From an uncultured Dokdonia sp. (GTDB lineage: Bacteria; Bacteroidota; Bacteroidia; Flavobacteriales; Flavobacteriaceae), in NCBI RefSeq assembly GCF_947496725.1, contig NZ_CANMDS010000001.1, forward strand, positions 124,001 through 188,000: 64,000 nucleotides of DNA. Direction: 5' to 3'. Position 1 is the first letter of the stretch; every line of letters begins with the position of its first letter. The position numbers and the translations under genes were made by a program. Shown piece by piece: positions 32,925-42,662 of the stretch. The notes below the pieces were generated by a model. The model was not told where the DNA came from, made no database searches, and saw nothing but the letters and a program-made list of their open reading frames with translations.

Positions 32925-35777
32925 TTAGTTACTCAAGTACATCTTTCTTCTTGCGTATAAATCGTAAAAAGCATCATCACGAAGGTTATCTATAAATAAG
33001 ATACTCTCTCCTGTACTCTTCATCTCTGGTCCTAAGTTCTTATTTACATTTGGAAACTTATTAAAAGAGAATACTGGTTGCTTGATTGCATATCCTTCTA
33101 GCTGTGGGTTGAAGTTAAAGTCTTTTACCTTCTTCTCACCTAGCATCACCTTAGTTGCATAGTTTACATATGGCTCTTTGTAAGCTTTTGCTATAAATGG
33201 AACCGTACGAGATGCTCTTGGGTTTGCCTCAATGATGTATACTTTATCATCTTTTACAGCAAACTGTATGTTTATAAGACCTACTGTATCAAGTGCTAGT
33301 GCAATTTTTCTAGTGTGATCTTTAATTTGCTCTAGTATAAGGTCTCCAAGGTTAAATGGAGGTAATGTTGCATTACTATCACCAGAGTGTATACCACAAG
33401 GCTCAATGTGCTCCATAATACCTATAATGTATACATCTTCTCCATCACAAATAGCATCTGCCTCTGCCTCTATCGCTCCGTCTAGGTAGTGATCTAGTAG
33501 GAGTTTGTTATTAGGTATCTTACGTAGTAAGTCTACAACGTGCTCTTCTAGCTCGTCGTCGTTTATTACAATCTTCATTCCTTGTCCTCCTAGTACATAA
33601 GATGGTCTTACAAGGATAGGGTAATCTAGTTTTTGTGCTACTGCAAGCGCCTCGTCTGCCGTCTCTGCTGTATCAAATTCTGGATAAGGAATATCAAGAT
33701 TTTTTAATAATGTAGAGAAGCTTCCTCTGTCTTCGGCAAGATCTAGTGCTTGGTAACTTGTACCTAAAATTTTGATCCCGTAACGGTCAAGCTTTTCGGC
33801 AAGTTTAAGTGCTGTTTGTCCTCCTAGTTGTACGATTACACCTTCTGGCTTTTCGTGACGTATAATGTCATAAATATGCTCCCAGAATACAGGCTCAAAG
33901 TATAACTTATCTGCCGTGTCAAAATCTGTAGATACAGTCTCAGGGTTACAGTTTATCATTATAGTTTCATAACCACACTCTGCAGCGGCAAGTACACCGT
34001 GTACACAGCAGTAATCAAACTCGATACCTTGCCCTATACGGTTAGGTCCTGAACCTAGTACTACTATCTTTTTCTTGTCTGAAACTACACTTTCGTTTTG
34101 AGCAAATCGAGTTCCGTCAGGAAGCTCCATTTCATTTTCAAAAGTTGAGTAAAAGTATGGCGTTTGTGCTACAAACTCTGCCGCACACGTATCTACCAGT
34201 TTATAAACTCTATTAATTTTTAATTCATCTCGCTTGCTTGTTACTGCACTTTCGAGACATCCTAGCATATGTGCTATTTGTCTATCTGCAAAACCTCTTT
34301 GTTTTGCCTCGAGTAATAAATTTCGCGGAAGCGTATCTACCTTAAAAGTAGATATCTCTTTTTCCATTGCATATAGCTCCTCATATTGTTTAAGGAACCA
34401 CATATCTATTTTTGTAATCTCGTGTATACGTTTAAGCGGGATACCCATCTGGATAGCATCATAAATCACAAATACACGGTCCCAGCTTGCGTGGGTAAGC
34501 TTGTCTATAATCTGGTCGTAACTCTTATACCCTTTACCATCTGCTCCTAGACCATTACGTTTAATCTCTAGTGACTGTGTTGCTTTGTGTAAGGCTTCTT
34601 GAAAAGAGCGTCCTATACCCATTACTTCTCCTACAGATTTCATCTGTAAGCCTAGGGTGCGGTCACTTCCTTCAAATTTATCAAAGTTCCAACGCGGTAT
34701 TTTTACAATCACGTAATCTAATGTAGGCTCAAAAAGCGCCGATGTAGATTTTGTAATTTGGTTATCTAGTTCATCAAGGTTATATCCTATCGCTAGTTTT
34801 GTAGCGATTTTTGCAATAGGGTATCCCGTTGCTTTTGATGCCAGCGCAGATGATCTAGATACACGTGGGTTAATCTCAATAGCGATAATTTCTTCTTCAT
34901 TATCTGGGTTTACCGCAAACTGTACGTTACACCCTCCAGCAAAGTCACCTATACTGCGCATCATATGGATAGCCATATCACGCATTTTTTGGTAAGTAAC
35001 ATCAGATAATGTCATTGCAGGTGCCACAGTAATAGAGTCTCCTGTGTGGATACCCATAGGATCCATATTTTCTATAGCACAGATAATAACCACATTATCA
35101 TTTGCATCACGTAGTAACTCTAGCTCATACTCTTTCCAACCTAGTAAGGCTTTATCTATCATCACCTCGTGTACTGGTGATACTTCTAGACCGTGAGATA
35201 GGAGTCTATCAAAATCTTCTTCTTCAAAAACGAAAGATGCTCCCGCTCCTCCTAGTGTAAAAGAAGAACGTATTACTAATGGAAAACCAAACTCTTGAGC
35301 AATCTCTTTTCCTTTTAAGAATGAGTTTGCACTTGCCTGTGGTGCCATAGGTATACCTATCTCTCCCATAAGTGTTTTAAACTGATCGCGATCTTCTGTA
35401 ATATTAATAGCCGCGATATCTACACCTATAAGCTCTACGTCAAAATCTTTCCAGATACCCTTCTCATCTGCCTCAATACAAAGGTTAAGCGCAGTCTGCC
35501 CTCCCATAGTAGGAAGCACTGCATCTATATTAGGATGCTTTTTGAGTATCTCTACAATAGACTTTGTAGTAAGTGGCAATAAATAGACGTGATCTGCCAT
35601 AGAGGGATCTGTCATAATCGTTGCCGGGTTAGAATTGATTAGAATAGTCTCAATTCCATCCTCTCTTAATGATCTTAATGATTGTGATCCTGCGTAATCA
35701 AATTCACACGCTTGACCAATAACAATAGGTCCAGAACCTATGAGTAGAATCGATTTTAAGTCTTTATTTTTAGGCAT
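32925..35777 (-). CDS. carB: Carbamoyl-phosphate synthase large subunit, without allosteric domain
   Basis: 950 aa. Starts MPKNKDLKSILLIGSGPIVIGQACEFDYAG (read in parts) and contains both ATP-grasp synthetase halves; the second begins at KIVVLGSGPNRIGQGIEFDY near residue 560. The chain ends shortly after FPNVNKNLGPEMKSTGE, which in the about 1073-aa E. coli enzyme is followed by the C-terminal MGS-like regulatory domain. That domain is missing here, so IMP/UMP/ornithine control of the E. coli type is not expected. The catalytic parts appear complete. carA is not in the window. A 12-of-13 degenerate palindrome lies at 34321-34333. Confidence 0.95.
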   Translation of the reverse strand: MPKNKDLKSILLIGSGPIVIGQACEFDYAGSQSLRSLREDGIETILINSNPATIMTDPSMADHVYLLPLTTKSIVEILKKHPNIDAVLPTMGGQTALNLCIEADEKGIWKDFDVELIGVDIAAINITEDRDQFKTLMGEIGIPMAPQASANSFLKGKEIAQEFGFPLVIRSSFTLGGAGASFVFEEEDFDRLLSHGLEVSPVHEVMIDKALLGWKEYELELLRDANDNVVIICAIENMDPMGIHTGDSITVAPAMTLSDVTYQKMRDMAIHMMRSIGDFAGGCNVQFAVNPDNEEEIIAIEINPRVSRSSALASKATGYPIAKIATKLAIGYNLDELDNQITKSTSALFEPTLDYVIVKIPRWNFDKFEGSDRTLGLQMKSVGEVMGIGRSFQEALHKATQSLEIKRNGLGADGKGYKSYDQIIDKLTHASWDRVFVIYDAIQMGIPLKRIHEITKIDMWFLKQYEELYAMEKEISTFKVDTLPRNLLLEAKQRGFADRQIAHMLGCLESAVTSKRDELKINRVYKLVDTCAAEFVAQTPYFYSTFENEMELPDGTRFAQNESVVSDKKKIVVLGSGPNRIGQGIEFDYCCVHGVLAAAECGYETIMINCNPETVSTDFDTADKLYFEPVFWEHIYDIIRHEKPEGVIVQLGGQTALKLAEKLDRYGIKILGTSYQALDLAEDRGSFSTLLKNLDIPYPEFDTAETADEALAVAQKLDYPILVRPSYVLGGQGMKIVINDDELEEHVVDLLRKIPNNKLLLDHYLDGAIEAEADAICDGEDVYIIGIMEHIEPCGIHSGDSNATLPPFNLGDLILEQIKDHTRKIALALDTVGLINIQFAVKDDKVYIIEANPRASRTVPFIAKAYKEPYVNYATKVMLGEKKVKDFNFNPQLEGYAIKQPVFSFNKFPNVNKNLGPEMKSTGESILFIDNLRDDAFYDLYARRKMYLSN
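34321..34333. repeat. Degenerate palindrome copy in carB
   Basis: TTTCGCGGAAGCG differs from the right 13 bases of the consensus at one position; the left CGC is lost. It lies in the long gap between copies 11 and 12. Confidence 0.6.
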
Positions 35778-35832
35778 TTACTGTGGTTTTTCTAGAATTA
35801 TCTAAAATTATGAACTGATAGGGTATAAAAAA

Positions 35833-35859
35833 AGGTGTTACTTAAAAAAAGTAACACCT
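35833..35859 (-). terminator. Terminator after rpmH (minus strand)
   Basis: AGGTGTTACT and AGTAACACCT around an A-rich loop; on the minus strand the hairpin is followed by a T-run. It separates rpmH from carB. Confidence 0.85.
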
Positions 35860-35883
35860 ATATATTTACATCAACGAGATGCA

Positions 35884-36045
35884 TTATTTTTTGTGACGAA
35901 GCTCAGAAGATACACTTATTTTCTTTCTTCCTTTAGCACGACGACGTGCTAAAACTTTACGACCGTTTACAGAAGCCATACGCTCTCTAAAACCGTGTTT
36001 GTTTCTTCTTTTTCTTTTTGATGGCTGAAACGTTCTCTTGCTCAT
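35884..36045 (-). CDS. rpmH: 50S ribosomal protein L34
   Basis: 53 aa read on the minus strand: [20 protein letters not shown], then [20 protein letters not shown] and a short tail ending SSELRHKK. This is the highly basic, strongly conserved L34 sequence (KRTFQPS...HGFR.RM...GR.VL..RR.KGR). It forms part of the large ribosomal subunit. Here it is not next to rnpA or dnaA, so it stands apart from the usual dnaA-rpmH-rnpA arrangement. It has a textbook promoter and its own terminator. Confidence 0.97.
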   Translation of the reverse strand: MSKRTFQPSKRKRRNKHGFRERMASVNGRKVLARRRAKGRKKISVSSELRHKK

Positions 36046-36117
36046 TTTGTATCTTCTTTAATGTCTTGTTAGGACCGCCTTATAATTTCTTTTATTTACA
36101 GCTTTCTAAGCTGGGCG

Positions 36118-36148
36118 CAAATATACGAGAAGTTTTTACTTCTACAAA
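36118..36148 (-). promoter_or_regulatory. Promoter of rpmH
   Basis: On the minus strand TTTG (36145-36148), 19 bases, then TATATTTG (36118-36125). Both elements and the spacing match the Bacteroidota housekeeping-promoter consensus exactly. It leaves a leader of about 65 bases before the ATG. Confidence 0.75.
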
Positions 36149-36181
36149 TGGAAAAATAAATTTTTTTTATCTCCTTTTATA

Positions 36182-36189
36182 TACCTTTG
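36182..36189 (+). promoter_or_regulatory. Candidate -7 element of the TPR-protein gene
   Basis: TACCTTTG matches TAnnTTTG about 55 bases before the ATG at 36244; no good -33 partner. Confidence 0.35.
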
Positions 36190-36243
36190 CTCCCGCCTGT
36201 ATATAGGGCAAAAATAAGAAAACAAACGGTCTAAATATAATCT

Positions 36244-36822
36244 ATGTTTAATAAAAACATCAAACTCGTTCTAGCTATAGCAACTCTTGCAGCAGCAATA
36301 TGGCAATTTACAGAGAATGAAATAGGTAATGGTATAATGCTACTCTTACTTATGGGAATCTTTATATTCTTATATTTTAAAAACGAAATTATCTTACTTG
36401 CCTTTTTACGTTTACGTAAGCAAGACTTCCCTGGAGCTCAAAAGTGGCTTTCAAAAATTAAAAACCCAAGCAGTGCTCTAGTTACAAAACAAGAAGGATA
36501 CTATAACTACCTACAAGGACTTATGGTATCACAGACTAATATGACCCAGGCAGAAAAATATTTTAAGAAAGCCATAAGCCTAGGTCTCTCTATGGATGCA
36601 GATCTTGCAATGGCAAAATTAAGTCTTGCAGGTATTGCAATGAGTAAAAATAGAAGACGTGAGGCACAAACCCTTATGAAAGAGGCAGAAGCTCACGATA
36701 AGCACGGTATGCTAGGAGAGCAACTCAAGACTATGAAGGCAAACTTCAAGGCCGCTGGTAATCAACCAAAACACCAGTACGGTAGACCTACATCTGCCAG
36801 AGCTGGGAGAAGACAGCGATAG
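36244..36822 (+). CDS. Membrane protein with TPR-like repeats
   Basis: 192 aa. Two closely spaced hydrophobic helices (about residues 8-20 and 26-48). Helical repeats follow, with YYNYLQGLMVSQTNMTQAEKYFKKAISLGL and MAKLSLAGIAMSKNRRREAQTLMKEA (read in parts) fitting TPR units. The tail is basic (SARAGRRQR). Probably an inner-membrane scaffold protein. Followed 18 bases later by the aminotransferase gene. Confidence 0.82.
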   Translation: MFNKNIKLVLAIATLAAAIWQFTENEIGNGIMLLLLMGIFIFLYFKNEIILLAFLRLRKQDFPGAQKWLSKIKNPSSALVTKQEGYYNYLQGLMVSQTNMTQAEKYFKKAISLGLSMDADLAMAKLSLAGIAMSKNRRREAQTLMKEAEAHDKHGMLGEQLKTMKANFKAAGNQPKHQYGRPTSARAGRRQR

Positions 36823-36840
36823 TATACTTTTTACTACACA

Positions 36841-38040
36841 ATGAAAGCTGACTTTCTAACATACCAAGCACAAACCACTCCTCACCCACTAGCGATGGAG
36901 GTAGCAAAGGCAGAAGGCAGTTACATATATAATACAGAGGGCAAGAAGTTTTTAGATTTTGTAGCAGGCGTCTCTGCCTGTAGCTTAGGACATCAACATC
37001 CTAGAGTGAAAGCTGCAATTATCAATCAGCTAGATAAGTATGCTCACGTGATGGTGTATGGAGAATATGCACAGTCTCCAGCCGTACAGCTCACAAAGCT
37101 CCTTGCAGCGCACTTACCTCCATCTTTACAGAGTACATACCTTGTAAACAGTGGTACAGAAGCTATAGATGGCGCTATAAAACTCGCTCGTAGAGCGACG
37201 GGTCGCACAGAGATTATCGCCGCCGTAGATGCCTATCACGGTAATAGCTATGGAGCACTAAGCCTTATGAGTAATGAAGAGCGCACCGCGCCCTTTAAAC
37301 CTATGATAGGTGATGTCTCTTTTATAAAATTTAATTGTGACCGCTATCTTGAACGCATCACAGAACATACAGCCGGAGTTGTATTAGAAACCATACAAGG
37401 CGGTGCAGGTTTTATAGAGCCTACTAATGACTTTCTATCTAAGGTAAAACAACGATGTAAAGACGTAGGCGCTCTACTCATACTTGATGAGATACAACCA
37501 GGTATGGGGCGCACAGGTAAACTTTTTGGTTTTGAGCACTACGATGTAGTTCCAGATATTCTTGTAACAGGTAAAGGGCTAGGCGGCGGTATGCCTATAG
37601 GTGCATTTACTGCATCACGAGACACAATGGCGTTACTATCAGATAATCCTAAGCTTGGACATATTACCACCTTTGGCGGGCATCCAGTGATTGCTGCGGC
37701 GGCGCTAGCCACACTACAAGAAATCACAGAGACCACTCTTATAGAAGACACCTTAGTAAAAGAACAACTCATACGCGAGCAACTCGTACACCCATATATT
37801 ACAGAAATAAGAGGGCGCGGCCTTATGCTTGCAGCACTCACCCCTTCGGCAGCAATTACTTCTGAGGTAATACTTGCTTGTCAAGATGCGGGTCTTATAT
37901 TGTTTTGGCTACTTTTTGAAGATCGCGCCATACGCATTACTCCACCACTTACCATCACAACAGAAGAAATCATAGAAGGATGCGCTATTCTTCTAGCTGC
38001 CTTAGACCAAGCACTAGAGAAGCACGGTAGCTTAACATAA
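36841..38040 (+). CDS. Class-III PLP aminotransferase
   Basis: 399 aa. Visible: NSGTEAIDGAIKLARRATGR (about 103-122), AYHGNSYGAL, the PLP-ring Asp in LLILDEIQPGMGRTG (D216), and the PLP lysine in LVTGKGLGGG (K245), followed by THTFGGHP-like TTFGGHPV. The family includes acetylornithine, ornithine, GABA and lysine aminotransferases. No arginine- or lysine-pathway genes are adjacent, so the substrate is unresolved. Acts in the cytoplasm. Confidence 0.9.
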   Translation: MKADFLTYQAQTTPHPLAMEVAKAEGSYIYNTEGKKFLDFVAGVSACSLGHQHPRVKAAIINQLDKYAHVMVYGEYAQSPAVQLTKLLAAHLPPSLQSTYLVNSGTEAIDGAIKLARRATGRTEIIAAVDAYHGNSYGALSLMSNEERTAPFKPMIGDVSFIKFNCDRYLERITEHTAGVVLETIQGGAGFIEPTNDFLSKVKQRCKDVGALLILDEIQPGMGRTGKLFGFEHYDVVPDILVTGKGLGGGMPIGAFTASRDTMALLSDNPKLGHITTFGGHPVIAAAALATLQEITETTLIEDTLVKEQLIREQLVHPYITEIRGRGLMLAALTPSAAITSEVILACQDAGLILFWLLFEDRAIRITPPLTITTEEIIEGCAILLAALDQALEKHGSLT

Positions 38041-38075
38041 TTAAAATACTTTATAACAATTCATTGGGATAGTTA

Positions 38076-38091
38076 CGCTTTCGCGAAAGCG
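38076..38091. repeat. 16-bp palindrome copy 12 (intergenic)
   Basis: Perfect CGCTTTCGCGAAAGCG, with symmetry over 22 bp (38073-38094), 33 bases before the uvrB start. Confidence 0.95.
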
Positions 38092-38124
38092 TAAAAACTC
38101 GTAATTTTATAAAAAAAGCTGCTC

Positions 38125-40125
38125 TTGAAATTTAAACTACAATCTGACTTTAAACCTACTGGTGATCAACCCTCTGCAATCAAACAACTAGTAGACGGTA
38201 TCAATAAAAATGAAACCTACCAGACACTACTAGGTGTTACCGGAAGTGGTAAAACATTTACGGTCGCAAATGTGATACAAGAGACAGAAAAGCCCACACT
38301 CATACTCGCTCATAACAAAACACTCGCAGCTCAATTATACAGCGAGTTTAAAGCATTTTTTCCAGATAATGCGGTAGAGTATTTTGTATCATACTATGAC
38401 TATTACCAGCCGGAGGCCTTTATTCCTTCTTCTGGGGTGTATATAGAGAAAGATCTTTCTATCAATGAAGAGATAGAAAAAATGCGACTAAGCACCACCA
38501 CTTCCCTACTCTCTGGGCGTCGCGATGTGATTGTGGTTGCATCTGTATCGTGCTTATACGGTATAGGTAACCCCGCCGAGTTTGAGAAAAACATAACAGA
38601 AATTAAGCAAGACCAAGTTATGGCACGCACGATGTTTCTTAAAAAACTCGTACAAGGCCTCTACTCACGTACAGAGGGAGAATTTAATCGTGGTAATTTT
38701 AGAATAAAGGGAGACACGGTAGAGGTGTTCCCGGGATATGCAGATATGGCTTTTAGAGTTCACTTTTTTGGTGATGAGATAGAAGAGATAGAGGCTTTTG
38801 ACCCAGCATCTGCAGAGGTGATTGAGAAGTATTCTCGCTTGCGCATCTATCCTGCAAATATGTTTGTAACCTCTCAAGATGTACTACAAGGAGCCATAAA
38901 TCAAATAGGTGAAGATCTTACTAAACAGGTAAGCTTTTTTGAAGAAGTAGGTAAACATCTAGAAGCAAAAAGGCTAGATGAACGCACAAATTTTGACTTA
39001 GAAATGATACGAGAGCTAGGCTATTGCTCAGGTATTGAAAATTACTCAAGATATCTAGACGGTCGCGAGCCAGGTACAAGACCTTTCTGTCTACTAGATT
39101 TCTTTCCAGATGACTACTTGATGGTAGTAGATGAGAGTCACGTGACGGTCTCGCAAGTAAGTGCGATGTATGGAGGTGATAGAAGTCGTAAGGAAAACCT
39201 AGTAGAATATGGTTTTAGGCTACCCGCGGCGATGGATAATCGCCCGCTTAAATTTGAAGAGTGGGAAATGATGCAAAATCAAGTTATATATGTTTCGGCT
39301 ACCCCAGCAGACTATGAATTGCAAAAGTCTGAAGGAACTTATGTTGAGCAAATTATACGTCCTACAGGTCTTTTAGACCCTATAGTAGAAGTACGCCCAT
39401 CTCTCAACCAGATAGATGATCTTATAGAAGAAATAAACAAAGTCACAGAGCGCAATGAGCGCGTGCTTGTCACCACGCTTACTAAGCGTATGGCAGAAGA
39501 GCTTACAAAATACCTCACCCGTATAGACATACGTACCCGCTACATACACTCTGATGTAGATACACTTGAGCGTGTAGAAATAATGCAAGATTTACGTAAA
39601 GGTGTTTATGATGTACTTGTGGGTGTTAACCTACTTAGAGAAGGTCTAGATTTACCAGAGGTATCTCTAGTAGCTATACTTGATGCAGATAAGGAAGGTT
39701 TTTTACGTAGTAACAGATCACTTACCCAAACTATAGGACGTGCCGCACGTAACGTAAATGGGAAGGCTATTATGTATGCAGATAAGATTACAAAGTCTAT
39801 GCAAGAAACCATAGATGATAGTAACTACCGTCGCCAGAAGCAAATAGACTATAATACTAAAAATGGCTTTACCCCTATGGCTATTAAAAAGAGTCTTGAT
39901 AATGCGCTTACGCGAAAGGAAACCTATAAGATTGAAGCCGAAGAGCTCGTAAATCTCGCCGCCGAAGATGCAGAAGAGTATCTTACTAAGCCACAAATAG
40001 AAAAGAAAATACGAAGCACTAGAAAGGCAATGGAAGCTGCTGCCAAAGAACTAGACTTTATGCAGGCTGCAAAGCTTAGAGACCAGATTAAAGTATACCA
40101 AGAGCAAATTAAGGAACTAGCATAA
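38125..40125 (+). CDS. uvrB: UvrABC excinuclease subunit B
   Basis: 666 aa, normal length. Walker A LGVTGSGKT (about 36-44), the DNA-gripping beta-hairpin around YYDYYQPEAFIP, DEAD-like VVDESHV, the helicase end LREGLDLPEVSLVAILDADKEGFLRS with QTIGRAARN, and the C-terminal UVR motif for UvrC contact (KAMEAAAKELDFMQAAKLRDQI, in parts). Damage verification in nucleotide excision repair. The start codon appears to be TTG at 38125. An imperfect palindrome copy (39905-39918) lies near the 3' end. Confidence 0.98.
   Translation: MKFKLQSDFKPTGDQPSAIKQLVDGINKNETYQTLLGVTGSGKTFTVANVIQETEKPTLILAHNKTLAAQLYSEFKAFFPDNAVEYFVSYYDYYQPEAFIPSSGVYIEKDLSINEEIEKMRLSTTTSLLSGRRDVIVVASVSCLYGIGNPAEFEKNITEIKQDQVMARTMFLKKLVQGLYSRTEGEFNRGNFRIKGDTVEVFPGYADMAFRVHFFGDEIEEIEAFDPASAEVIEKYSRLRIYPANMFVTSQDVLQGAINQIGEDLTKQVSFFEEVGKHLEAKRLDERTNFDLEMIRELGYCSGIENYSRYLDGREPGTRPFCLLDFFPDDYLMVVDESHVTVSQVSAMYGGDRSRKENLVEYGFRLPAAMDNRPLKFEEWEMMQNQVIYVSATPADYELQKSEGTYVEQIIRPTGLLDPIVEVRPSLNQIDDLIEEINKVTERNERVLVTTLTKRMAEELTKYLTRIDIRTRYIHSDVDTLERVEIMQDLRKGVYDVLVGVNLLREGLDLPEVSLVAILDADKEGFLRSNRSLTQTIGRAARNVNGKAIMYADKITKSMQETIDDSNYRRQKQIDYNTKNGFTPMAIKKSLDNALTRKETYKIEAEELVNLAAEDAEEYLTKPQIEKKIRSTRKAMEAAAKELDFMQAAKLRDQIKVYQEQIKELA
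39905..39918. repeat. Degenerate palindrome copy in uvrB
   Basis: CGCTTACGCGAAAG differs from the consensus at a single base over 14 positions. Confidence 0.55.
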
Positions 40126-40180
40126 ATAAAGAAAGGGCTCCCTTGCGGGAACCCAATCTCAAACTAACCAACCAAATTTA

Positions 40181-40615
40181 TTATTGTATCTCAATTAACC
40201 TTGAAGGTTGCACTTGAGCCTCTTCACGCTTAGGTAAAGAAACCGCAAGAACACCATCTGTATAACTTGCTGTAATTTTTGCCGTATCTACAGATTCTGG
40301 TAAATTAAATGAGCGTTTAAAAGAAGCATAGTTAAACTCTCTACGAGTAAACTTTGCTGTCTCTTTTATTTCTTCCTCGTTCTTAATTTCTGAGGAGATT
40401 GTAAGTAAGTCATTGTCAAGATTTATATTAAAATCTTCTTTCTTTAAGCCCGGAGCGGCTACGTGAAGCTCAAACGCATCATCTTTTTCTATAATGTTTA
40501 CAGAAGGTGTTGCGTTTGTAAATGTGTTTGTTCTTCCACCTAGCCAGTCTGTGTTAAGTAATTCTTCAAAAACAGATGGTAAGTATGGAGCTGTATTTTT
40601 TCTAACTAATGTCAT
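40181..40615 (-). CDS. Small heat-shock protein (Hsp20/alpha-crystallin)
   Basis: 144 aa. The alpha-crystallin domain is evident: FELHVAAPGLKKEDFNINLDNDLLTISSE (in parts), a RREFNYASFKRSFNLPESVD segment, ASYTDGVLAVSLPK and a C-terminal IEI-like LIEIQ that anchors oligomers. ATP-independent holdase chaperone in the cytoplasm. Monocistronic. Confidence 0.95.
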   Translation of the reverse strand: MTLVRKNTAPYLPSVFEELLNTDWLGGRTNTFTNATPSVNIIEKDDAFELHVAAPGLKKEDFNINLDNDLLTISSEIKNEEEIKETAKFTRREFNYASFKRSFNLPESVDTAKITASYTDGVLAVSLPKREEAQVQPSRLIEIQ

Positions 40616-40736
40616 AACTATAATTTTTAAATTGTTTTCAAACTTGTACAGCTATAGACAAATTCAGTTCCAATAATAAAATTATGACATTATGGCAGAT
40701 TTTAAAATTTATATAGTGACTTTTTGTCGTTTTTTA

Positions 40737-41132
40737 TTAATTATAGAATCTTTTAAAGATTTCTACAAGTCGTTCTGACGGTATAAGTTTACCATCATAA
40801 TTACCCATCTCCCCTAGTATTTGTTCTACCGCTTCTGGTCGTATACCCAGCTTGAGACCATAATTTCTCAGCGCATCAATCTCTACAAAATGTGTTTGCT
40901 CATCTACATTCATTACTAGCAATAGTCTATGAAACTGTGTGATGCGCTGTAACTCTGTACTAAAAACCATTTCCTGCAGCGGATTTTTAATAAGCTCATC
41001 TACCGCTTCCTTAGATATCTCAAGACGCTTTGCAACCTCGAGTATAAAATGATATTCACGCTCGTGTAAGTGGCTATCTGCTTTTGCCATAGCAATCATA
41101 TCTGATATAATTTGTAGATTTTCGGTAGTCAT
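40737..41132 (-). CDS. TerB-like helical protein
   Basis: 131 aa, all-helical. IISDMIAMAKADSHLHEREYHFILEVAKRL (in parts) matches the TerB-fold pattern, in which an acidic D-x-x-x-x-x-E-x-x element in the first helices binds metal. MNVDEQTHFVEIDALRNYGLKLG is the second half. TerB-fold proteins are linked to tellurite and stress responses, but this stand-alone member gives no further clue. Confidence 0.75.
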   Translation of the reverse strand: MTTENLQIISDMIAMAKADSHLHEREYHFILEVAKRLEISKEAVDELIKNPLQEMVFSTELQRITQFHRLLLVMNVDEQTHFVEIDALRNYGLKLGIRPEAVEQILGEMGNYDGKLIPSERLVEIFKRFYN

Positions 41133-41225
41133 TTATAATGGTTTAATGGCGCAATGTAACTTATATTTTGGAGTCATAAAAATGTTTTGGTTGCTGTATA
41201 ATTTGTAGTTTTAGGGGATTAATTA

Positions 41226-41241
41226 CGCTTTCGCGAAAGCG
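41226..41241. repeat. 16-bp palindrome copy 13 (intergenic)
   Basis: Perfect CGCTTTCGCGAAAGCG with symmetry over 22 bp (41223-41244), 28 bases before the amidohydrolase start, in a divergent gene gap. Confidence 0.95.
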
Positions 41242-41269
41242 TAACTCACCTAGTATCTAGACCTATTAT

Positions 41270-42661
41270 ATGAATCTATCTGTACGCTCTTACTATTTAA
41301 TTGCTTTTGTAAGTCTTAGTATTCTAAACGCTTGTCAAGAGCATACTTTTCAAAATACATATGACCTTGCTATAAAGAACATCACGATTATAAATGAGAA
41401 AGGTATAAGCGATGGCGATCTTTACACAGTTTATATTAAAGATGGATTAATAGCCGAAATTGATCCTCTAGACACTTCAAAATCCTTATTTGCCACAAAG
41501 GAAATAGATGGAAGTGGCAAGTATATTTTACCTGGATTTTGGGATAATCACACACATTTTAGAGGAGGGCCTGAACTGGTTACTCAAAACGAACTTTTTT
41601 TAAAGCAGTTTATAAAGTACGGTATCACTACTGTAAGAGATGCAGGTGGTGACCTCACACCGCAAGTACAGCAGTGGAACAAAGAGATACAAAATGGCAC
41701 ACGCATAGGTCCTACAATTTATACCTCTGGACCTAAGCTAGATGGTAAAAATGCACGCTGGGCAGGCTCTATAGGTGTTTCTAACAGTGATGAAATAAGC
41801 AAAGCACTAGACTCATTACAATCTATAAATGTAGATTATGTAAAGCTTTATGATAGTACACTATCTGGAGAGCAGTACCTAGAGATTATAAAACAAGCAG
41901 AGTCTCGCGGTATGATAACTTCTGGACATATGCCATTTACCGTCACCCTTGATGAAACTATAGATGCGGGAATAGACAACATTGAACATCTTTACTACAT
42001 CTTAAAGGGTTGCTCATCTCAAGAAAAAGAAATCACAGCACAAATAAAAGAAGGTAAACTAGGCTTTTGGGGAAGTATGGCACAACTTATAGAAACCTAT
42101 GATGAAGATACCGCGCAGCGCACTTTTAAAAAACTCAAAGACAATAATGTATATGTCACTCCTACCCTTTTTATAGGTGACATTCTGAGCTATATGGACG
42201 AGGTAGACCATAATAAGGACTCATACTTAGCACTACTAGAAGAAGATTTTATCGCGACCTACGAGGGTAGAGTAAACAGTGCATTAAATGCTAGTGATGA
42301 AGCAAAACAAAATAGAAAGGACTTACAAGAATTCTTTTTACAGTTAGTAAAAAAACTAGATGACGCAGGTGTTACCCTACTATCTGGATCTGATAGTGGA
42401 GCTTATAATGCTTATACATATCCTGGCCCATCACTACACGGCGAACTAAGAGAGATGACCAGAGCGGGTATATCTACGAGCACCGCACTAAGTAGTATGT
42501 ATGATGGTGCTCATTTCTTAAATAAATCATTATATCAATTCTCAAAAGGAGGTATAGCAGACCTTGTTATTTTAAATAGTAATCCGCTTAGAGACATTAA
42601 AGCGACTGAGGATATCTGGCTTGTTATTAAAAACGGAGCAATTATACATAGCAATGATTAA
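41270..42661 (+). CDS. Amidohydrolase-family lipoprotein (imidazolonepropionase-like)
   Basis: 463 aa. Lipoprotein signal ending LNAC (Cys22). Metal-binding HxH in FWDNHTHFRGG (H94, H96), candidate carboxylated Lys in DYVKLYDS, then SGHMPF and NIEHLYYI histidines and a late Asp in LSGSDSGAYN: the complete order of a di-metal amidohydrolase. C-terminal ADLVILNSNPL is the usual closing strand. Probably an envelope dipeptidase or related hydrolase; substrate unknown. Confidence 0.88.
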   Translation: MNLSVRSYYLIAFVSLSILNACQEHTFQNTYDLAIKNITIINEKGISDGDLYTVYIKDGLIAEIDPLDTSKSLFATKEIDGSGKYILPGFWDNHTHFRGGPELVTQNELFLKQFIKYGITTVRDAGGDLTPQVQQWNKEIQNGTRIGPTIYTSGPKLDGKNARWAGSIGVSNSDEISKALDSLQSINVDYVKLYDSTLSGEQYLEIIKQAESRGMITSGHMPFTVTLDETIDAGIDNIEHLYYILKGCSSQEKEITAQIKEGKLGFWGSMAQLIETYDEDTAQRTFKKLKDNNVYVTPTLFIGDILSYMDEVDHNKDSYLALLEEDFIATYEGRVNSALNASDEAKQNRKDLQEFFLQLVKKLDDAGVTLLSGSDSGAYNAYTYPGPSLHGELREMTRAGISTSTALSSMYDGAHFLNKSLYQFSKGGIADLVILNSNPLRDIKATEDIWLVIKNGAIIHSND

Positions 42662-42662
42662 T

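Noticed and set aside
36018-36206. Plus-strand open frame of 62 aa opposite rpmH promoter region
   Set aside because: It runs antisense across the rpmH leader and promoter, has no conserved features, and rpmH is certain.
40135-40154. Terminator after uvrB (GGGCTCCC / GGGAACCC)
   Set aside because: Stem has a mismatch and no T-run follows, so support is insufficient.
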